Assembly (NCBI GenBank): GCA_030427885.1
Contig: JAUICM010000002.1
Location: forward strand, 496,001 to 560,000
Origin: Rhodothermia bacterium
GTDB taxonomy: Bacteria; Bacteroidota; Rhodothermia; Balneolales; Balneolaceae
DNA: 64,000 bases
Reading direction: 5' to 3'
Position numbers and translations under genes: made by a program. Of the stretch, positions 28,045 to 38,254 are shown piece by piece. Positions within the stretch are counted from its first letter, which is position 1, and the number at the start of each line of letters is the position of its first letter. Under the pieces are notes generated by a model that was not told the DNA's origin, made no database searches, and saw nothing but the letters and a program-made list of their open reading frames with translations.

Positions 28045-28887
28045 TTAAGCCTTACCAAATCGGTGGAACAGAGGATTATCCAGAATAGCGATCTCTTCTT
28101 CTGTTAATGCCGGGTTCCAGGTATCCACAATAAGTACCACTCGGTACTCATCTCCCTCATGAACTACTTCATGTTCGAATGAATCATCAAAACCAAAAGC
28201 TTTACCAGTTTCCCACTGCTGCCATTGTCTGGCTACCCTGAGCTTCACTTTATCGGGTTCCGGGATATCCAGGCCAAGATGATATCTGAATCTCAGATTA
28301 CTGGAACCGCAATGAGGCAAAATATGTGTACCGGGCTTCAATCTCGAAATAAGCACAAATCCAAAATTTTTGGAGATCGGAAGTTTATCGATCACTTCAT
28401 AGGTTTTGGGGAAGCCTTCCTCAAATTTTGTATTCTTTTTCCCTCCTACCCCATAAAGAAAAATACCAGACCACTCTCCGTTCTTGGCCAGGTCAGCATT
28501 ATCCGGATGTACTGTAATATTCTTAAGGTTTTTGCGGTATTCTTCAATAATTACATCACTTGCTTCTTCCAGAATCCTGCAGGTTTCGTCTCCTTTAATA
28601 ACAGGATCGTTCTCCAGCTTCACATAATTCCAGGTTGTAGCCCCGCTTTGCTGAAGCCCGTCACCCACCGGTTTTCCGAAATAAAGAGGTTTTATATCAT
28701 AATTCTCAGAAATACCGTCTTTCTCATTACTCTTCCTGAATTCCATAAATTTCTTAATCCCTTTGAAACCCAGAAATTCATTCAGAGGTTTGTCATACCA
28801 ATACAGATCTGATGTAAGGTTTGTGCCCTTAAGGAGCTCTCTTATTTTTTTTGACACCCTGAGATGCCCGATCAAACTGCGAATCAT
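28045..28887 (-). CDS. Aspartyl/asparaginyl beta-hydroxylase family dioxygenase
   Basis: A 280-residue Fe(II)/2-oxoglutarate enzyme of the LpxO/AspH type. The metal histidines are H192 (ILPHCGSSN) and H239 (DDSFEHEVVH), with the 2-oxoglutarate arginine R249 before VVLIVDTWNP and the H203LGLDIP strand. As in AspH relatives the first motif is HxG rather than HxD. Bacterial members hydroxylate lipid A acyl chains or proteins; the target is unknown. It is convergent with the FKBP pair and divergent from katG. Confidence 0.82.
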   Translation of the reverse strand: MIRSLIGHLRVSKKIRELLKGTNLTSDLYWYDKPLNEFLGFKGIKKFMEFRKSNEKDGISENYDIKPLYFGKPVGDGLQQSGATTWNYVKLENDPVIKGDETCRILEEASDVIIEEYRKNLKNITVHPDNADLAKNGEWSGIFLYGVGGKKNTKFEEGFPKTYEVIDKLPISKNFGFVLISRLKPGTHILPHCGSSNLRFRYHLGLDIPEPDKVKLRVARQWQQWETGKAFGFDDSFEHEVVHEGDEYRVVLIVDTWNPALTEEEIAILDNPLFHRFGKA

Positions 28888-28957
28888 TTGTGTAATCAGA
28901 ATTTAGTTTAATGCCCTACCCGCTTTAGCAAAGCATATCTTTAAAAAAGGACCCTAT

Positions 28958-28969
28958 TTATAATAATTA
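28958..28969. promoter_or_regulatory. Possible PerR/Fur-like half-site upstream of katG
   Basis: TTATAATAATTA matches the first 12 positions of the PerR box TTATAATNATTATAA; the last three bases are CCC. It lies about 130 bases before katG. PerR control of katG is known in Gram-positive bacteria, but the region is AT-rich, so chance is possible. Confidence 0.25.
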
Positions 28970-29093
28970 CCCGTACAATAAATTTTATTGATTTGAATGC
29001 TCGTTAAGAGAATCCGATTTTCATTAACAAGCTGAACTTACCTGTATTCATTATCCAAAGAAAATTCTTTTAAAATGAGTCGAGCGGAATTAG

Positions 29094-31331
<2,238 letters not shown>

Positions 31332-31354
31332 ATGAAATTCTATTTCATGAATGA

Positions 31355-31389
31355 AAGCCTCCTGTTCGAAAGAATGGGAGGCTTTTTTT
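31355..31389 (+). terminator. Terminator of katG
   Basis: GCCTCC (31357-31362) pairs with GGAGGC (31377-31382), then seven T. It sits between convergent katG and the MFS gene. Confidence 0.88.
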
Positions 31390-31403
31390 AATTTCCCAGA
31401 GGT

Positions 31404-32642
31404 TTACTCAACAATATCCCTGGGGTAAGATTTCATTGCCAGTAAAAAGAACACTGTCGCCAATACTCCACAAACAGTGAATACCAGCATCAAAGCTTCG
31501 TTGGCAGACATATAGTTATCGATCAACCAGCCGGTTAGCGGCGGGCCGATGCCAAATCCAACAATGCTTACCACAAATAAATAGATCGCCCCGGCCATCC
31601 CTCTCATATCCGGCTTTACGAAGTATTGAATGAGCGCGGCAGCTACTCCGTTATAGCTGGATGAAAGTACATTCCCGATCCCGATCAACATGAATGCAGT
31701 TGCTGCTGAACCTGCAAAAAAGCCAAAGTAGTAAAAAGGCAGCCCGGCTAATGCTGCTACAATTCCCATCACAAATCTCTTTTCATCTCCAAACTTTACA
31801 GCCAGTTTATCGGCCATCCAGCCTGATACGTTTACACTCACACCTGTGGCCAACATGAACCAGCCATAGGAGGATATCTTCTCCGGTGCATCAAATACAT
31901 CGGTAAGTACGGTGCTTATGAATGCAAGGATGGTATATCCACTCAGTGCCAGAAGTGAAAATCCCGCCAGATAATATTGAACCGTTCTTTTTTTAAGAAT
32001 GAAGGATAATACTTCAATAAATGCAGATGTCTTTTTTCCAGATGCCTGAGCTGTTCGCATCGGTTCTTTTATGATGAACATAGCGACCAGTGCAAGTACC
32101 AGTCCAGGGAAACCCACCGTTTTTAAAGCTACCCGCCAGTCATAAGCCTGGGCAACAGATCCCCCGATCAAAAAAGACAAACCAACCCCAATAAAGATCC
32201 CGGAAGCATAAATAGAGAAAACCGTTGCCCTTTGTGAGGGCTTGAAATAATCGGACAACAACGAATATACCGCCGGACTCAGGGCCGACTGACTCACTCC
32301 CACAAAGATCCTTGCAGTAATCAAAAAGGCCAGTGAAGAAGCAAACCCACTGGCAACTGTCATCACACTCCAAACAACCAGACCGGTGATGATCACCCGC
32401 TTCCTTGAAAACTGATCGGCCATTCGTCCCATGAAGATCCCACAAATAGCATATATCCAGGAGAACGTGGGACCGTATAAAACCCCGATCTCTGTGTTGG
32501 TTAATCCAAGAGCTTCTCTGATCTGCGTGGCCAGCACAGCAATGATCTGTCGATCAACAAAACTGGAAATATAGATCAGCACTAATACTCCCAGTACCGA
32601 CCAGGACAATATCCTGCTTATTTTCTTATTTGAGTGGTTCAT
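31404..32642 (-). CDS. MFS transporter, spinster-like
   Basis: A 412-residue, 12-helix major facilitator. DRQIIAVLATQI in the first loop, the GRMADQFSRKRVI motif A between helices 2 and 3, and a second-half counterpart (GWMADKLAVKFGDEKR) support the call. The resemblance is to spinster-like or sugar-phosphate-type antiporters; the substrate is not readable. It is divergent from nth. Confidence 0.85.
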   Translation of the reverse strand: MNHSNKKISRILSWSVLGVLVLIYISSFVDRQIIAVLATQIREALGLTNTEIGVLYGPTFSWIYAICGIFMGRMADQFSRKRVIITGLVVWSVMTVASGFASSLAFLITARIFVGVSQSALSPAVYSLLSDYFKPSQRATVFSIYASGIFIGVGLSFLIGGSVAQAYDWRVALKTVGFPGLVLALVAMFIIKEPMRTAQASGKKTSAFIEVLSFILKKRTVQYYLAGFSLLALSGYTILAFISTVLTDVFDAPEKISSYGWFMLATGVSVNVSGWMADKLAVKFGDEKRFVMGIVAALAGLPFYYFGFFAGSAATAFMLIGIGNVLSSSYNGVAAALIQYFVKPDMRGMAGAIYLFVVSIVGFGIGPPLTGWLIDNYMSANEALMLVFTVCGVLATVFFLLAMKSYPRDIVE

Positions 32643-32723
32643 TTGCTGAAGTTAGAAACTATTGCCAACATAAATTCCTTCTGTGAGTCACAATCTTTAT
32701 GTTTAGCAAAATTTAAAGTTGAT

Positions 32724-33425
32724 ATGCCAGAAACTACCAAATCTAAATTACCACGAAAGTCAGACCAGCAAAAAGAAAGGGCTTCAGAAATACTAAAAGA
32801 GCTCTATCATTATTACCCCAACCCCCACTGCGAACTAAATCATCGAAATCCTTTTGAGCTACTTATAGCTACTATATTGAGCGCACAGTGTACTGATGTA
32901 CGGGTCAATAAAGTAACTCCTGCCCTATTTGAAACTTACCCCACTCCAGAACTAATGGCCGAAGCGCCTCTGGAGGAGCTGGAGGAATTGGTCAAAACAA
33001 CAGGGTTCTATCGCAATAAGGCTAAATCGCTCAAAGAATCATCTAAACGTATTACGGAAGAATTCGGGGGCGAAGTTCCATCCAACATGAAAGACCTTCT
33101 CACACTCAGAGGAGCTGCCCGAAAAACGGCCAATGTGGTTTTAGGCAATGCGTTTAATAAAAATGTGGGCGTGGTGGTAGATACTCATGTTAAACGATTC
33201 TCAAACCGATACGGACTTACCCGTGAGAAGAAAAATACTGATAAGATTGAGCGCGATCTGATGGCCTTGTTTCCACAGGAAAGCTGGACTGATTTGTCGC
33301 ACATGATGATCCATCACGGAAGAGGTCCCTGCAAAGCCAGGATCTCGAAAGCTCCCGATCATCCCCTATGTGTTAAATACGGTAAGAACTGCGAATGCCA
33401 GAAAATGAGAGAACGAGCCGATTAA
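32724..33425 (+). CDS. nth: Endonuclease III with unusual Fe-S loop
   Basis: A base-excision DNA glycosylase/AP lyase. Start set at ATG 32724; the in-frame ATG at 32634 would run into the divergent MFS gene and adds a non-conserved tail. Catalytic residues are K134 in RGAARKTANVVL and D153 in VVDTHVKRFSNRYG. The hairpin is LRGAARK where most Nth have LPGVGRK. The iron-sulfur cysteines are C203, C216, C223 and C225, with spacing x12-x6-x1 instead of x6-x2-x5. The cluster may be altered or absent. The MEMO gene follows closely. Confidence 0.88.
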   Translation: MPETTKSKLPRKSDQQKERASEILKELYHYYPNPHCELNHRNPFELLIATILSAQCTDVRVNKVTPALFETYPTPELMAEAPLEELEELVKTTGFYRNKAKSLKESSKRITEEFGGEVPSNMKDLLTLRGAARKTANVVLGNAFNKNVGVVVDTHVKRFSNRYGLTREKKNTDKIERDLMALFPQESWTDLSHMMIHHGRGPCKARISKAPDHPLCVKYGKNCECQKMRERAD

Positions 33426-33431
33426 GTACGA

Positions 33432-34670
33432 ATGGATAAGCTTTTCAATTCATACGATTCTCCTATTCCTCCACTCAGGTATGATGTTCAACGAATTCCA
33501 CTGGATCAAAACGGACATTCTCTGATCTACTTTTACGACAGTCTGGGATATGCCACTCCTGAATTTGCTATTCCTTCTGATGCTAATGTTATTTTGTCTT
33601 TGATTGATGGGATTCGTAGTGTGGAAGACATCATGAATTTCAGTTCCGAGGATGTAACTAAGGAACAGATCCTCGGCTATGTTAGGTTTCTGGATGAGCA
33701 CGGACTACTTGATTCCGAGCATTTTAAGGAACACTCCGGGCTGATCGAGTCGGAGTACGAAAAATCTGAATATCACCCATGTACTACATCTGGTGTAAGC
33801 TATCCCGCAGATCCTGATGAGTTGAATGAATTCCTTACTAAAGCTTTCCTGGAAAATAAGCAAAGCGATCCCGTTGAGACCGTAAAAGCTTTATATGCTC
33901 CCCATATTGATCCTCGAGTGGGCATGAGTAGTTATGTGAAAGCTTTCTCTTCGATACGAGACCTGAAGCCAGGGAAAGTGGTTATCCTGGCTACTTCTCA
34001 TTATTCCGGACTATACGGAAAGATGTATGAGGATCACCCTTTTATCTTGTCTGATAAGACTTTTTCTATGCCTAATGGTGATGTATCCAGCCATAAAGGT
34101 TCCATCGATATAATCCGGAATTCAATTCAGGATCTCTCCAAAGTTGGTATCTCAGATCATTCCCGCGCGCATCGTATCGAACATAGCATTGAATTACACC
34201 TTCTTTTTCTCAATCATATCTGGAAGCATGACTTCGAAATTATTCCGGTTCTCGTCGCCGATATGGACGAATTGATGTATTCCAGAAATAATCACAGAGA
34301 AGAACAATTGGATGCTTTTGCCTCCCTCTTACGTACAAACTTTGATGACCCTGATACTTTTTTTCTGATAAGCGGGGACCTTTCTCATTTCGGTAAAAAA
34401 TTTGGCGATATCCGTCCCGCCCATAAAATGCTGAATGAAGTAAAGAGTAATGACCGGCGGTTTCTAGAGGTGGGCTCAAAAGCAGATCCTGATAAAATGA
34501 TCAAACTAATGAGTGAGGAATACGATCCCTACCGAATTTGTGGATTTCCTCCCCTCCTTACCTACCTTAAAGCATTTCCGGATAGTAAAGGAGAAATTCT
34601 AAGCTACGATATCTGGGATGAGAGCGAACGCGAAAGTGCGGTTAGCTTTGGAAGTATTCTTTATCAATGA
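33432..34670 (+). CDS. MEMO1 family protein with N-terminal PqqD/RRE-like domain
   Basis: Residues about 140-412 are a MEMO (AmmeMemoRadiSam protein B) domain: H158 in YAPHIDPRVGMSSY, H190 in LATSHYSGLYGKMY, C370 in YRICGFPPLLTYLKA, and GDLSHFGKKFG. These correspond to the metal-binding residues of human MEMO1. The first about 110 residues hold LSLIDGIRSVEDI and VTKEQILGYVRFLDEHGLLDSE, the pattern of a PqqD-like winged helix. MEMO is usually about 270 residues, so this is a fusion. The AMMECR1 and radical SAM partners are not in the window. Function is likely redox- or copper-linked; unproven. Confidence 0.82.
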   Translation: MDKLFNSYDSPIPPLRYDVQRIPLDQNGHSLIYFYDSLGYATPEFAIPSDANVILSLIDGIRSVEDIMNFSSEDVTKEQILGYVRFLDEHGLLDSEHFKEHSGLIESEYEKSEYHPCTTSGVSYPADPDELNEFLTKAFLENKQSDPVETVKALYAPHIDPRVGMSSYVKAFSSIRDLKPGKVVILATSHYSGLYGKMYEDHPFILSDKTFSMPNGDVSSHKGSIDIIRNSIQDLSKVGISDHSRAHRIEHSIELHLLFLNHIWKHDFEIIPVLVADMDELMYSRNNHREEQLDAFASLLRTNFDDPDTFFLISGDLSHFGKKFGDIRPAHKMLNEVKSNDRRFLEVGSKADPDKMIKLMSEEYDPYRICGFPPLLTYLKAFPDSKGEILSYDIWDESERESAVSFGSILYQ

Positions 34671-34673
34671 TTC

Positions 34674-34718
34674 AATTATCAATTAAGAATGTTTCAATGT
34701 ATGTCTTAATTGATAATT
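34674..34718. repeat. AT-rich 15-bp perfect hairpin
   Basis: AATTATCAATTAAGA (34674-34688) is perfectly complementary to 34704-34718, with a 15-base loop. It is flanked by further TTAATTGAATC copies. It may end transcription from the MEMO gene and convergent gldC. It resembles the hairpin after recN at 45821-45872. Confidence 0.6.
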
Positions 34719-34735
34719 CTTAATTGAATCATTGA

Positions 34736-35065
34736 TCACTGTTTGATCTCCATTTTTTCGGCGAAGTAATCACAGAAATCCATCATATCTCCGGAAATAC
34801 GCTCATCATTGGTGGAGCGCTTCAAGGTATCTGCCATTGAAACCAGCGTTTGGTGGAAAAAGATCTTCATTTCATCTACGGTCATGTCTTTGGTCCACAG
34901 ATCCAGCTTCAGGGTGTCTTTGTTGTGCGCATCCCAAAGTGAAAGCAACATTGCACGACAATGTGCATGATCTACACCATACATATCATCAGCTTTCCAC
35001 AGAATGTTTTGCGGAATGTTCTTGTCGTCGAGTTCTACCGTAATATTAATGTCTTTTTTCTGCAT
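34736..35065 (-). CDS. gldC: GldC-like gliding motility protein
   Basis: A 109-residue cytosolic protein. The run LKLDLWTKDMTVDEMKIFFH is the hallmark of GldC, followed by QTLVSMADTLKRSTNDERISG and DFCDYFAEKMEI. GldC supports gliding and is found widely in Bacteroidota, including non-gliders. No gldA, gldB or other gld gene is adjacent here. Start at 35065 is the only ATG consistent with the family. Confidence 0.88.
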   Translation of the reverse strand: MQKKDINITVELDDKNIPQNILWKADDMYGVDHAHCRAMLLSLWDAHNKDTLKLDLWTKDMTVDEMKIFFHQTLVSMADTLKRSTNDERISGDMMDFCDYFAEKMEIKQ

Positions 35066-35341
35066 GCAATTCGTTTGATTTGATTCGGCATCAAAGATAA
35101 GGGGATTTGGGTTGTGATGCTTTCTTTACCCTCTTAAAACCACTCCGACGCAGAGCATCGGAGCGAGGTAATCGAAAGGATGTAGAAATTCACCAATGAC
35201 CCCTTCTATATCACAAACCTCTATGATCTTTCCTCTGCATTCATCCCTATCCTCTGTTTATCCGGGGGGCCTCTTTGCTCCCTGCTCTCTATTCTCCCTC
35301 GTTCCGCACGCTCCGCGTCGGAAAGAACATCCTCAGGTAGC
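35066..35341. repeat. Intergenic repeat element, copy A
   Basis: A 276-base gap with no gene. A 21-base core (35147-35167; includes GCATCGGAGCGAG) differs by one base from 38026-38046. A pyrimidine-rich stretch (35237-35285) aligns with 38101-38149. Bases 35297-35319 (CCCTCGTTCCGCACGCTCC) are close to the reverse complement of the core, so the element is bounded by inverted ends. Confidence 0.6.
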
Positions 35342-36487
35342 TTATTTTGCTTCCGTTTGCAGTTTGTTCTCGATCGTCATTTTTAACACATTATACCCGC
35401 TGGCGTCTTTAGTTCCTTCCCGAACATACACCGTCCCTTCTTTATCTATCCCCATTATATTCCAAATAATGGTATTTAATGGTTCATTAGTAATGGGGAT
35501 AGATTTTAGTTTTTTAAAGCCTATGAAATTCCAGTTCTCATCGTATACCTCCAAGCCAAGCACCCGTTCCTCTTCTATATCCCGTAAAATTAGGTGATAA
35601 AAAAACCCATCATATTGAACTAGCCCTCTGCTTCGGCTTTGAACTAGCAACATCATATCACCTCCCGGTACATCCGGGCCTTGTGATCGGATATCGAATT
35701 TTCGACCACGATCATTTTTCAGGATCGTGTAAATTTCATCGGTATGTCCAGCTTCTATCTTGCGGGTTTGTTCATAGGTTTCTATTTCTTTTGAATACGT
35801 ATATTCATAAATAATGCCACTGAAAATAGTGGGTGCAAAATATATGTCGTCATTATGTACTAGAAGGCTTCCGTGTAAAGCACGTATCTCTCCCACTACT
35901 TCTTCAATGCCATCATCAATCTCTTCAATGGTCATGAAGCTGGATTCCAGTTCAAAGTTCTCATCGTATATATGCCCCATTCCTACTTCTTTCAACGGGT
36001 TTGGATTTGCGTGAATTAACACTTGCCCGTGAGTCGTTTTTAGAAAGCGAACAGAAGAATTAATATCTTTCATGTTATAAGTTTCTTTATAACTCCCATC
36101 CAGGCCAAATTCGGTTATCCTCATCTGATAGCGGTCAAAAATAAACACAGAGCCTCTTTGCTCATCCAGTCCAAAACCTTTAATACTGATCAGTTCTCCA
36201 GGTCCCCGGCCCCGGAGCCCAATTTCGGTTAATTTTTTTCCTTGTGTGTCAAACACGCGTACCAGTAATGATGCATCGTCCGCAATATAGATATTACCAT
36301 TCTTATCCACTTCAATATCCCGAATGCTGTAAAAGGAAGCCTCTTCTGAATAAGGCTCTTCAAATTCCATTCTTTCATAGCTTATGACAATTTCCTCATC
36401 GCTCAACATGGGGAGGGGTTTCTCCCGCTGGCAGGCAAGGGTTGCAAGTACCAGGCTCATAGTAACAAACCGAATGACCATTTTCAT
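35342..36487 (-). CDS. 6-bladed beta-propeller lipoprotein
   Basis: A 381-residue lipoprotein (lipobox LATLAC, Cys19) with NHL/6-bladed propeller strands such as RDIEVDKNGNIYIADDAS, GLRGRGPGELISIKGFGL and QRGSVFIFDRYQMRITEF. Such proteins are common in Bacteroidota beside small exported peptides and TlpA-type proteins. It is the last gene of the run that also holds a Cys-rich peptide and a CxxC protein. No enzyme motif was seen; a binding or scaffold role is likely. Confidence 0.82.
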   Translation of the reverse strand: MKMVIRFVTMSLVLATLACQREKPLPMLSDEEIVISYERMEFEEPYSEEASFYSIRDIEVDKNGNIYIADDASLLVRVFDTQGKKLTEIGLRGRGPGELISIKGFGLDEQRGSVFIFDRYQMRITEFGLDGSYKETYNMKDINSSVRFLKTTHGQVLIHANPNPLKEVGMGHIYDENFELESSFMTIEEIDDGIEEVVGEIRALHGSLLVHNDDIYFAPTIFSGIIYEYTYSKEIETYEQTRKIEAGHTDEIYTILKNDRGRKFDIRSQGPDVPGGDMMLLVQSRSRGLVQYDGFFYHLILRDIEEERVLGLEVYDENWNFIGFKKLKSIPITNEPLNTIIWNIMGIDKEGTVYVREGTKDASGYNVLKMTIENKLQTEAK

Positions 36488-36516
36488 TGTATCAAGAATT
36501 GGAGTTGTGTTTAACC

Positions 36517-36545
36517 AAAAAAGAACCGTGTAACACGGCTCTTTT
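36517..36545 (-). terminator. Terminator after the Cys-rich peptide gene
   Basis: Bases 36523-36530 (GAACCGTG) pair with 36534-36541 (CACGGCTC) with one mismatch and a 3-base loop. The minus strand continues into six T (36522-36517). Confidence 0.75.
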
Positions 36546-36569
36546 AATCGTTAGAATTAAGAGTGTGTA

Positions 36570-36773
36570 TTAGCAGGGTGTTCCATCTTCGCAGTGTCCG
36601 TTCACCCACTTGCATCCATATCCAATGGTTACTTCATCACAGGATTCAGTTGGATATGCGCCCGCACAGGTAACACATGGATTAGGATCAAACGCAGAAA
36701 CTACTCCGCTAAGAGAAAATAAAAGAGAGAGTGTAAATAACGATAATGCTAAATATACTTTTAGATTTTTCAT
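36570..36773 (-). CDS. Small exported cysteine-rich peptide
   Basis: A 67-residue peptide. A signal sequence (MKNLKVYLALSLFTLSLLF to about VVSA) is followed by a mature part of about 40 residues with six cysteines: NPCVTC, ESCDE, YGCKW, GHCED and the last residue of GTPC. It resembles in layout the NVEALA peptides found near 6-bladed propeller genes in Bacteroides, but without that motif. It may be a disulfide-bonded secreted effector, signal or bacteriocin-like peptide. The next gene encodes a CxxC protein that could form or reduce its bonds. Its own terminator suggests high expression. Confidence 0.65.
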   Translation of the reverse strand: MKNLKVYLALSLFTLSLLFSLSGVVSAFDPNPCVTCAGAYPTESCDEVTIGYGCKWVNGHCEDGTPC

Positions 36774-36786
36774 AGTACTTTATTAT

Positions 36787-37356
36787 TTAATTATGGTTTA
36801 AGAGTGAGAAAAGAGCTTCATTAACCAGATTTTTCTTAAAGAAAGGTTCTGTGGAATAATTCAAAAGCTTAATTCTGGCTAATACCGCAGAAGTTTCGGC
36901 ATCGTAAAAGAGAATCTGATTGTTTAGTATTTGATTTTTACTCCAGGTTGTTACTTCATCTAGAAAAGCAGCCGAATCTGAAACATGAAGAACCGGGCCT
37001 GCGGGTTTTATGAGTTTTTCAAAGCTACTGGTATTGTCATAATGTGTAATAATCATGGTTCGTACATTCACATCACTTGCTTCCTGATCTGGCATTTCCC
37101 TTAGTATATCGCCATACTCCACGATCTCGTTCAAACAGGTTGTGCAAACCTGATCTTGTGTTAACAAAATCACATAAAACTTTGCACTATCATCTAAAAT
37201 TTCAGGGATTGTCAAATTCCTTTTCGTTAAGTCTAAATAATCCAGCTTTAAACTCTCTTTCAGATCTTCCTTTTCGTTCATAGAACTATAAAAGGTGTAC
37301 CACACTATTGAGATACTTGCCACTATCAAAATGGATACAATTATATTCTTACTCAT
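36787..37356 (-). CDS. Membrane-anchored thioredoxin-like protein with CTTC motif
   Basis: A 189-residue protein with one N-terminal helix (IIVSILIVASISIVWYTFY) and a periplasmic thioredoxin-like domain holding QVCTTCLNE. The CxxC is placed after the first long strand (FYVILLTQD), as in TlpA-like proteins. It lies 13 bases before the Cys-rich peptide start on the same strand, so it may act on that peptide. The rest of the sequence is too diverged for a firmer name. Confidence 0.6.
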   Translation of the reverse strand: MSKNIIVSILIVASISIVWYTFYSSMNEKEDLKESLKLDYLDLTKRNLTIPEILDDSAKFYVILLTQDQVCTTCLNEIVEYGDILREMPDQEASDVNVRTMIITHYDNTSSFEKLIKPAGPVLHVSDSAAFLDEVTTWSKNQILNNQILFYDAETSAVLARIKLLNYSTEPFFKKNLVNEALFSLLNHN

Positions 37357-37444
37357 ATTAACTTTTAGATATTCTTTAACTCTCGTTTAAGGAACTCTAC
37401 ATACTCATGAATATTCCTACCCTTGTTGAAGAATCCAAAAACTT

Positions 37445-37795
37445 CTACCCCCTAATTTTCCCTTTGAATTTTACTCCTGATTTTTCCACCAAGTGGGGGT
37501 GATGTCCGGTGTGGTAACGGATATATTCGTTAAGTTCTCTTTCGCCGCCCAGCCCAAGTTCGATTCCTAATTCAAAGCAACTTATTTCAGGATGCTCTTT
37601 GATAAGCGTATGAAATCTTTCAAGCCTGAGAACAATTAATACTGATTTCGGTGACTTTTTGTAATGTTTCTTAAATACTTCTGAGAACTTCTTTGTGTCT
37701 CCATAGCCCATTTGCTGTCCCCATTCTACCACTGTTCGTATTTGTTGTACGTTTTCTAGAACCACTTCCAGCGCCTTTTCCATTGGTTGTTTCAT
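37445..37795 (-). CDS. AraC-type DNA-binding protein, single domain
   Basis: About 116 residues from ATG 37795 (an upstream ATG at 37831 gives an added hydrophobic piece and is less likely). The helix pair MGYGDTKKFSEVFKKHYKKS matches the second HTH of AraC proteins. A further helical stretch (ISCFELGIELGLGGERELNEY) follows that may be a second HTH. There is no sensor domain. Lying upstream of the CxxC, peptide and propeller genes, it may regulate them. Confidence 0.6.
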   Translation of the reverse strand: MKQPMEKALEVVLENVQQIRTVVEWGQQMGYGDTKKFSEVFKKHYKKSPKSVLIVLRLERFHTLIKEHPEISCFELGIELGLGGERELNEYIRYHTGHHPHLVEKSGVKFKGKIRG

Positions 37796-37831
37796 ATATA
37801 TATATAGGGTTAACATTAAAATACTAACCAC

Positions 37832-38185
37832 CTATTTCAGGCAGCTTTATCAATCTGTTTCAATGTCCTTCCAATAGATGAGCTGTACCCACCCGGGCAA
37901 AACGCCTCTCTATTTTCCATATTCACGATTTAAGAGTTTACGCGCAAGTAATTGTTACACTATAGTTTTTTTTTATTATTTGATTACCCCTCGTTCTGTA
38001 CGTTCCGACCTGCCTGCGGCAAGCAGACGCAGGGCATCGGAGCGAGTTGGAATTGAACACGGATGACCCCGATACCACAGATTGGCATAATCCCTCATTC
38101 GCATTTATCCCTTCCTCCGTGTTATCCGCGTTCCTCTTTACTCTCTGAATCGAAACAAATCCCCTCCTCAATAACTCTCAAGAAA
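37832..38185. repeat. Intergenic repeat element, copy B
   Basis: No gene is seen between the AraC-type gene and arsR. Bases 37988-38007 (CCCTCGTTCTGTACGTTCCG) match 35297-35316 at 17 of 20. The core 38026-38046 matches 35147-35167 at 20 of 21. The segment 38101-38149 aligns with 35237-35285. Parts are in a different order than in copy A. A hairpin CCTGCCTGCGGCAAGCAG region lies between. Confidence 0.6.
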
Positions 38186-38190
38186 AATAA

Positions 38191-38238
38191 TTTGCGCAAC
38201 TGTTTAGTTGCATGTATATTTGCAACCGTTCGATTGCA
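38191..38238 (+). promoter_or_regulatory. arsR promoter between two operator dyads
   Basis: A Bacteroidota-type -33 TTTG (38191-38194) is 20 bases from TATATTTG (38215-38222), a perfect TAnnTTTG -7 box. Dyad 1 GCAACT-GTTT-AGTTGC (38196-38211) is perfect. Dyad 2 TGCAACCGTTCGATTGCA (38221-38238) has one mismatch pair. Centres are 26 bases apart. ArsR binding at either would block RNA polymerase, so autorepression is likely. Confidence 0.6.
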
Positions 38239-38254
38239 TTTAAATACTGATCCT

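Noticed and set aside
32634-32723. N-terminal extension of Nth by 30 residues
   Set aside because: It overlaps the divergent transporter start and has no homology to Nth; ATG 32724 is preferred.
36570-36773. Calling the Cys-rich peptide an NVEALA family member
   Set aside because: The layout is similar but the NVEA(L/I) motif after the signal peptide is absent.
37832-38185. Calling the intergenic elements insertion sequence remnants
   Set aside because: No transposase fragment or target duplication was seen; they are described only as repeats.
38063-38254. N-terminal extension of ArsR by 64 residues from an upstream ATG
   Set aside because: It would be encoded by the repeat element, promoter and operators, and the ArsR family starts at [15 protein letters not shown].
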